A DNA stretch of 64,000 bases from Bacteroidota bacterium. GTDB lineage: Bacteria > Bacteroidota > Bacteroidia > Bacteroidales > JACABE01. The notes under the pieces were generated by a model. That model was not told the DNA's origin, ran no database searches, and saw nothing but the letters and a program-made list of their open reading frames with translations. Each line of letters begins with the position of its first letter. Position 1 is the stretch's first letter. The stretch covers positions 1 through 64,000 of the forward strand of contig JACABE010000005.1 in the NCBI GenBank assembly GCA_013377005.1, in the 5' to 3' direction. The position numbers and the translations under genes are program-made. Shown here piece by piece: positions 58,843-64,000 of the stretch.

Positions 58843-61608
58843 CTATTCTTTTTCTACACAATGCATATCGCAACCTTTCATGGCCCATTCGCAGATACAT
58901 TTTCCCAGTGACTTTTCGATTATTTTCAGCTGTCCTGATTTATGAACCTTGCTTGATCCTGTCGCTGGACTTCCGCTGGCACTTCTAGCAGCAAATAATA
59001 TGAGAGGAATATAATCAATGTGCTGATGAATAAATGACCATGCTCCCATATTTTCAGGTTCTTCCTGTACCCAAAGCCAATGTTGTGCATTTACATATTT
59101 CTTTTGAATTGCTTTCCATTGCGAATGAGCAATGGGATAAATTTGTTCAACTCTGACAATAGCAATATTTTCTTTGTTGTTTTTATTTTTTTCGTCTAGT
59201 AAATCGTAATATACTTTTCCACTACAGAACACAACCCTTTCTACTTTTGTAATATCTGCATTTGTATCATCAATGAGTTCTTTAAAACCTCCTTTTACAA
59301 AATCTGAAATGGGTGAAACACAAAGCGAATGCCGTAAAAGACTTTTAGGTGTGAAAACAATCAATGGTTTGCGGAAATTCCGGTGGAGTTGCCGTCTTAA
59401 TAAATGGAAAAAATTGGCAGGAGTCGAACAATTGGCTATTTGTATATTATTATCGGCACATAGAGATAAAAACCTTTCTATACGTGCACTTGAATGTTCA
59501 GGTCCCTGACCTTCGTAACCATGAGGAAGCAACATAACTAAATCGTTCATTACTTTCCATTTGCCTTCAGCACTGCTTATAAACTGATCTATAATTATCT
59601 GCGCCCCATTAAAAAAATCGCCAAACTGAGCTTCCCAGATAGTAAGTGTATTTGGAGAAGCTAAAGCATAACCATACTCAAAGCCCAATACTCCATATTC
59701 AGAAAGCAATGAATTATAAATTTCAAATTTTGCCTGTTGATTGCTGATATGATTCAGCGGAATATATTTTTCATCAGAATCATCAATTGTTAAAACTGCA
59801 TGACGGTGAGAGAATGTTCCCCTCCCAACATCCTGTCCGCTGAAACGAACCAGAAATCCTTCTTCCAGTAATGTTGCATAAGCCATTAATTCTCCCATTG
59901 CCCAATCTAAGTTGCCATTTCCTTTGAGCATTTGTTTGCGGTCTTCATACAATTTTTGCAGTTTATTGAAAAAAGGAATTTCTTCAGGTAAATCACATAT
60001 TTTAGAAGCAATCTTTAGAAAATTTTCTTTGTTAACTGCTGTAGATGGCGAAGATTCAAAATCCTTGTCCTCTGCTTTAATAATTGAAGACCATTCATCC
60101 TCAAGAAAAGAATTGATATGAGCTTTTTCAATAGCTTTTGACTGACTTAGTTCTTGTTCAAGTAAATCATTAAATTCTTTTTCAATTTCTTTAGCATTTG
60201 CTAGTTCAATAATATTTTGTTGCGTCAATTGCTCAATATAGATATCCCTTGGATTTGGGTGCTTCTCAATAATTTTATATAATATTGGTTGAGTAAACCG
60301 TGGTTCATCACCTTCATTATGGCCATATTTCCTGTAACATAATAAATCAATAAACACATCTTTGTGGAATTTTTGTCGGAATTCCATGGCAAACTGCATA
60401 GCAAAAACAACTTCTTCAACATCATCTCCGTTTACATGGAAAATCGGAGATTGAACTATTTTGGCAATGTCAGTACAATAAGTACTTGAACGGGCATCCA
60501 AATAATTAGTCGTGAATCCTATCTGATTATTCACTACAAGATGTATGGTTCCACCAGTTTTATAACCGGGAAGTTCCGACATTTGCAACACTTCATATAC
60601 AATACCCTGCCCTGCAACTGAAGCATCGCCATGAATAAGTATTGGTACTATCTGATTGTTATCTCCATGATAATTCAAATCGATACGGGCTCTTACGATG
60701 CCTTCAACCACAGGATTAACAGCTTCTAGATGTGATGGGTTAGGGGTAAGTGTTAATTTAATAGTGTTTCCGTCTTTTGAAAATGAATGAGAAGAATAAC
60801 CCAAATGGTATTTTACATCTCCCATAATGCTTTCATCATCATATTCTTTACCTTCAAATTCACTGAAAATAACTTTATAGGGTTTGTGCAAAATATTTGC
60901 CAATACATTAAGCCGACCCCGATGAGGCATTCCAATTACAAATTCTTTTACACCCAATTGGGATCCTCTTTCTATTAGAGCATCCAAAGCTGGAATAGAA
61001 GCTTCTGCTCCTTCAAGCGAAAAACGTTTTTGTCCGGGGAATTTCTTATGGATGAATTTTTCAAAAAGTACGGCTTCACTTAGCTTACGGAGAATATTTA
61101 TTTTCTCATCTTTGTTGAAAACAGGCTGGTTTTTACTGCTTTCCATTCTTGACCTTAACCAGTCAACTATTTCCGGAGTACGAATGTAGCGGTATTCCAC
61201 ACCAAGAGAATGGCAATAAGTAGTTTGTAGATGTTCTATAATGTCCTTTAGTTTTGCTATTCCAATCCCAATTTTATTGCCTGCCTTAAATTCTTTTTCA
61301 AGGTCTTCTGTTTTGAGTTCGAAATTTTCGATATCTAATGTAGGGCTGTATTTTCTTCGGATTCTCACCGGATTGGTTTTTGTAAAATAATGACCTCTTT
61401 CGCGGTAAGCGTTGATAAGGTTAATTACTTTAAATTCTGAAGGATATTCTTCTGATTGATTCTCACTGAAGTCAGCTTTTGAGAAATCAAAACCCTCAAA
61501 AAACTTCTGCCAGCCATAATCAATACTCTCAGGTTTTGTTTTGTAAATACGATAAAGTTCTTCTATTTGTTGTAAATCAATATTACTCAAATAAGAATTT
61601 GCATCCAT
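58843..61608 (-). CDS. sucA: 2-oxoglutarate dehydrogenase E1
   Basis: EFVIGMPHRGRLNVLANILHKP, HGDASVAGQGIVYEVLQMSELPGYKTGGTIHLVVNNQIGFTT; start at MDANSYLSN (61608) preferred over 61674. Confidence 0.96.
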   Translation of the reverse strand: MDANSYLSNIDLQQIEELYRIYKTKPESIDYGWQKFFEGFDFSKADFSENQSEEYPSEFKVINLINAYRERGHYFTKTNPVRIRRKYSPTLDIENFELKTEDLEKEFKAGNKIGIGIAKLKDIIEHLQTTYCHSLGVEYRYIRTPEIVDWLRSRMESSKNQPVFNKDEKINILRKLSEAVLFEKFIHKKFPGQKRFSLEGAEASIPALDALIERGSQLGVKEFVIGMPHRGRLNVLANILHKPYKVIFSEFEGKEYDDESIMGDVKYHLGYSSHSFSKDGNTIKLTLTPNPSHLEAVNPVVEGIVRARIDLNYHGDNNQIVPILIHGDASVAGQGIVYEVLQMSELPGYKTGGTIHLVVNNQIGFTTNYLDARSSTYCTDIAKIVQSPIFHVNGDDVEEVVFAMQFAMEFRQKFHKDVFIDLLCYRKYGHNEGDEPRFTQPILYKIIEKHPNPRDIYIEQLTQQNIIELANAKEIEKEFNDLLEQELSQSKAIEKAHINSFLEDEWSSIIKAEDKDFESSPSTAVNKENFLKIASKICDLPEEIPFFNKLQKLYEDRKQMLKGNGNLDWAMGELMAYATLLEEGFLVRFSGQDVGRGTFSHRHAVLTIDDSDEKYIPLNHISNQQAKFEIYNSLLSEYGVLGFEYGYALASPNTLTIWEAQFGDFFNGAQIIIDQFISSAEGKWKVMNDLVMLLPHGYEGQGPEHSSARIERFLSLCADNNIQIANCSTPANFFHLLRRQLHRNFRKPLIVFTPKSLLRHSLCVSPISDFVKGGFKELIDDTNADITKVERVVFCSGKVYYDLLDEKNKNNKENIAIVRVEQIYPIAHSQWKAIQKKYVNAQHWLWVQEEPENMGAWSFIHQHIDYIPLILFAARSASGSPATGSSKVHKSGQLKIIEKSLGKCICEWAMKGCDMHCVEKE

Positions 61609-61796
61609 AAGTTTGTTTTTGCTTAATCTTTTTAAAATAACAAATTTGAGTGTTAAAAGTTTATATTTTAGCATAGTTTAGTAGCTAAAGATTTGTAAGC
61701 AATTACTATTTAAGATTTATTGCACTTTTTGATGCTTTTAATCTTAAGAAATTATTAATTTTCAATGAAGTAAATCTGTATTGTATTTAATTTACC

Positions 61797-61804
61797 TATT
61801 TTTG
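61797..61804 (+). promoter_or_regulatory. Bacteroidota -7 element TATTTTTG for response regulator
   Basis: Perfect TAnnTTTG about 40 bp before ATG. Confidence 0.5.
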
Positions 61805-61844
61805 TAATGTAAATGTAAAGTTTGGCTTAAATCAAATTAAGAAA

Positions 61845-62528
61845 ATGAAAACAGAAGAATTTGTAATATTATTAGTGGATGATGAGCCTGATATACTCGA
61901 GTTTTTAGGATACAACCTCCGAAAAGAAGGCTATACTGTGCATACTGCCGAAAACGGAAAAGAGGCAATTGATAAATCAGCCCGCATTCTTCCTCATTTG
62001 ATTATTCTGGATGTGATGATGCCTAAAATGGATGGCATTGAAACCTGCATTGAAATTAAAAAAAATCCAAAACTAATCAATACACTGGTAGTTTTTTTAA
62101 CTGCAAGGGGTGAGGATTATTCTCAAATAGCTGGATTTGAAGCTGGAGCTGATGATTATATTACTAAACCCATTAAGCCAAAAATTATTATCAGTCGGGT
62201 AAAAGCATTACTACGTAGATATAAAGAAGATGAACAGCCTCATAAAGTTGTTGAGCTGAAAGATATTCTTATTGATAAAGAAAGATATCTTGTTATTAAA
62301 GATGAAAAAGAAATAATATTGCCTCGCAAAGAATTTGAACTGCTATCGATTTTATGCTCTAAGCCTAATAAAGTTTTTACTCGTAGCGAAATATTCTCTA
62401 AAGTTTGGGGTGATGATGTTATAGTGGGCGACAGAACCATTGATGTACATATCCGTAAAATCAGGGAAAAAATAGGCATTGAGAATCTGAAGACTATAAA
62501 AGGGGTTGGTTATAAATACGAAGAATAA
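61845..62528 (+). CDS. PhoB/OmpR-family response regulator
   Basis: Receiver LLVDDEPDILEFLGYNLRKEGY, ILDVMMPKMDGIET; winged helix VGDRTIDVHIRKIREKIG. Confidence 0.96.
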   Translation: MKTEEFVILLVDDEPDILEFLGYNLRKEGYTVHTAENGKEAIDKSARILPHLIILDVMMPKMDGIETCIEIKKNPKLINTLVVFLTARGEDYSQIAGFEAGADDYITKPIKPKIIISRVKALLRRYKEDEQPHKVVELKDILIDKERYLVIKDEKEIILPRKEFELLSILCSKPNKVFTRSEIFSKVWGDDVIVGDRTIDVHIRKIREKIGIENLKTIKGVGYKYEE

Positions 62529-62618
62529 GATTTCTGAACATAACAAAAATGTGGACTCAAAATCAAAAATATAACAATGTCATTTTTCTTTGCAAAAACA
62601 GTATAATTACCATCACCC

Positions 62619-63668
62619 ATGTTTAATTCAAATCCCCGAAATATTGCACTGAATAACGCAACATTAGTTACCTTATTTTTTATGGTAATTTATGTAATAA
62701 ATTCATTGTTACTTGCTGAATTTCAATTTGGTATTTTCCTCTTTTTTTCAATATTATTATTTAGTTTTTCCTTTTTCATTATCAGGTATTCTGTTGAGAA
62801 GTTTATTTACGAAAAGATAAGGATTATCTATAAAACGATACATAATTTAAAAGTATCAAAACAAAACTTTAGGGATCGACAAAGAGGATCGTCCGATTTA
62901 TTAGAAAGCGTAAATCAGGAGGTGCTGGATTGGGTGGAAAATAAAAGTCAGGAGATTGAAGATCTTAAAAAACTTGAAGTTTACCGTAGAGAATACATCG
63001 GAAATGTTTCTCATGAATTAAAAACTCCTATTTTTAATATACAAGGCTATATACTGACATTGCTTGATGGTGGATTGGAAGATACTTCTATCAATAAAGA
63101 GTATTTGCTTCGCACTGAAAAAAGTATCAACAGAATGATTGCTATTATTCAGGATTTGGAAGAAATTTCAAAACTAGAATCAGGTGAGTTAAAACTGGAG
63201 TTTTCTAAATTTGACTTGATTGCACTGGTAAAAGAAGTGATTGAATTTCTGGAAATTAAGGCTAAGAAAAGAAAAGTGAAATTGGTTCTTTCGCCTACTA
63301 ACGAAAAGCAAATCATTGTGCGAGCAGATAAAAAACGCATTCGGCAAGTATTGTCTAATTTAATTGAAAATTCGGTAAAGTATTCTGTGGACGATAAAGC
63401 AATTACCAAAATTAGTTTTTTTGATATGGACGAGCATATATTGGTGGAAGTGACAGATAATGGAATAGGAGTAAGTGAGACAGATATTCCTCGTTTATTT
63501 GAGCGTTTTTATCGCACTGATAAAGGAAGATCCCGGGGAGAAGGTGGTACCGGTTTAGGCTTATCTATCGTAAAGCATATTATCGAAGCCCATGAACAAA
63601 CTATCAATGTCAGAAGTGGGGTAGGCGTGGGAACCACTTTTGGATTTACATTACAGAAGGGGAGTTGA
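62619..63668 (+). CDS. PhoR-like sensor histidine kinase
   Basis: H-box YIGNVSHELKTPIFNIQGYI, N-box LIENSVKYS, G boxes DNGIGVSETDIPRLFERFYR, GGTGLGLSIVKHIIEAH. Confidence 0.96.
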   Translation: MFNSNPRNIALNNATLVTLFFMVIYVINSLLLAEFQFGIFLFFSILLFSFSFFIIRYSVEKFIYEKIRIIYKTIHNLKVSKQNFRDRQRGSSDLLESVNQEVLDWVENKSQEIEDLKKLEVYRREYIGNVSHELKTPIFNIQGYILTLLDGGLEDTSINKEYLLRTEKSINRMIAIIQDLEEISKLESGELKLEFSKFDLIALVKEVIEFLEIKAKKRKVKLVLSPTNEKQIIVRADKKRIRQVLSNLIENSVKYSVDDKAITKISFFDMDEHILVEVTDNGIGVSETDIPRLFERFYRTDKGRSRGEGGTGLGLSIVKHIIEAHEQTINVRSGVGVGTTFGFTLQKGS

Positions 63669-63771
63669 ATATAGGAGAATAATAAGTTTTAAAATATAAA
63701 TTTCAGGTAATTATTGCGATTCTTTATGTGTTTTTCTGCTATCTTCACTCATTCAAAACATTCAAATTAGC

Positions 63772-64000
63772 TTATCTGGAGTTTTTGACTTTTGTAAACA
63801 ATTCATAATAGGCGTCGATAACTTTTTTCCAATTATATATGGTATCAAGTCTTTCAATGTTTTTTTCAACACAGTATGTTTTTGTATTATCATCTACATT
63901 TCCTTGTATTATCTCTGCAATTTCTTTTTCATCACAAAAGAAAAACCCATTTCCGTTCAAAACAGCACGGTTAAATACATTATCATGCGCACATATCATT
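63772..64000 (-). CDS. Glycosyltransferase C-terminal part (truncated by window edge)
   Basis: ICAHDNVFNRAVLNGNGFFFCDEKEIAEII...YNWKKVIDAYYELF resembles DUF1972/GT4-type C-terminus; 5' end lies beyond 64000. Confidence 0.6.
   Translation of the reverse strand, partial: MICAHDNVFNRAVLNGNGFFFCDEKEIAEIIQGNVDDNTKTYCVEKNIERLDTIYNWKKVIDAYYELFTKVKNSR

Overview
The window is 64 kb of AT-rich chromosome, almost certainly Bacteroidota (Bacteroidales-like). That call rests on a complete PorP/GldKLMN type IX secretion operon, several T9SS C-terminal sorting domains and TAnnTTTG -7 promoter elements. Most of it is a housekeeping backbone: pckA, malic enzyme, KdsC-like phosphatase, ferritin, futalosine-pathway genes, groESL, secG, lptE, sppA, pgk, ilvE, htpG, sucAB and a PhoBR-like two-component pair. 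No rRNA, tRNA, CRISPR array, prophage or intact transposase was recognised. The signals most worth follow-up are: (1) a secreted FGE/SUMF1-fold protein (38775-39545, -) whose C-terminus has the protein pattern and NNC codon signature of a diversity-generating-retroelement variable region, with no RT or template repeat in the window; (2) a shared TGACAWWWTGTCA palindrome upstream of htpG, groESL and a sigma-54-type AAA+ activator gene, with TGGCAY-N6-TGAT (sigma-54-like) elements at the two chaperone loci; (3) a divergent FNR-like regulator / orphan ABC ATPase / G3E-like GTPase / NifS-like / Fe-S protein cluster resembling an undescribed metallocofactor system; (4) an MltD - SGNH - SGNH - MBOAT cassette; (5) small elements such as a 130-bp inverted-repeat MITE-like element, a REP-like hairpin and coding debris. 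All functional names are from reading the translations by eye; no database search was run.
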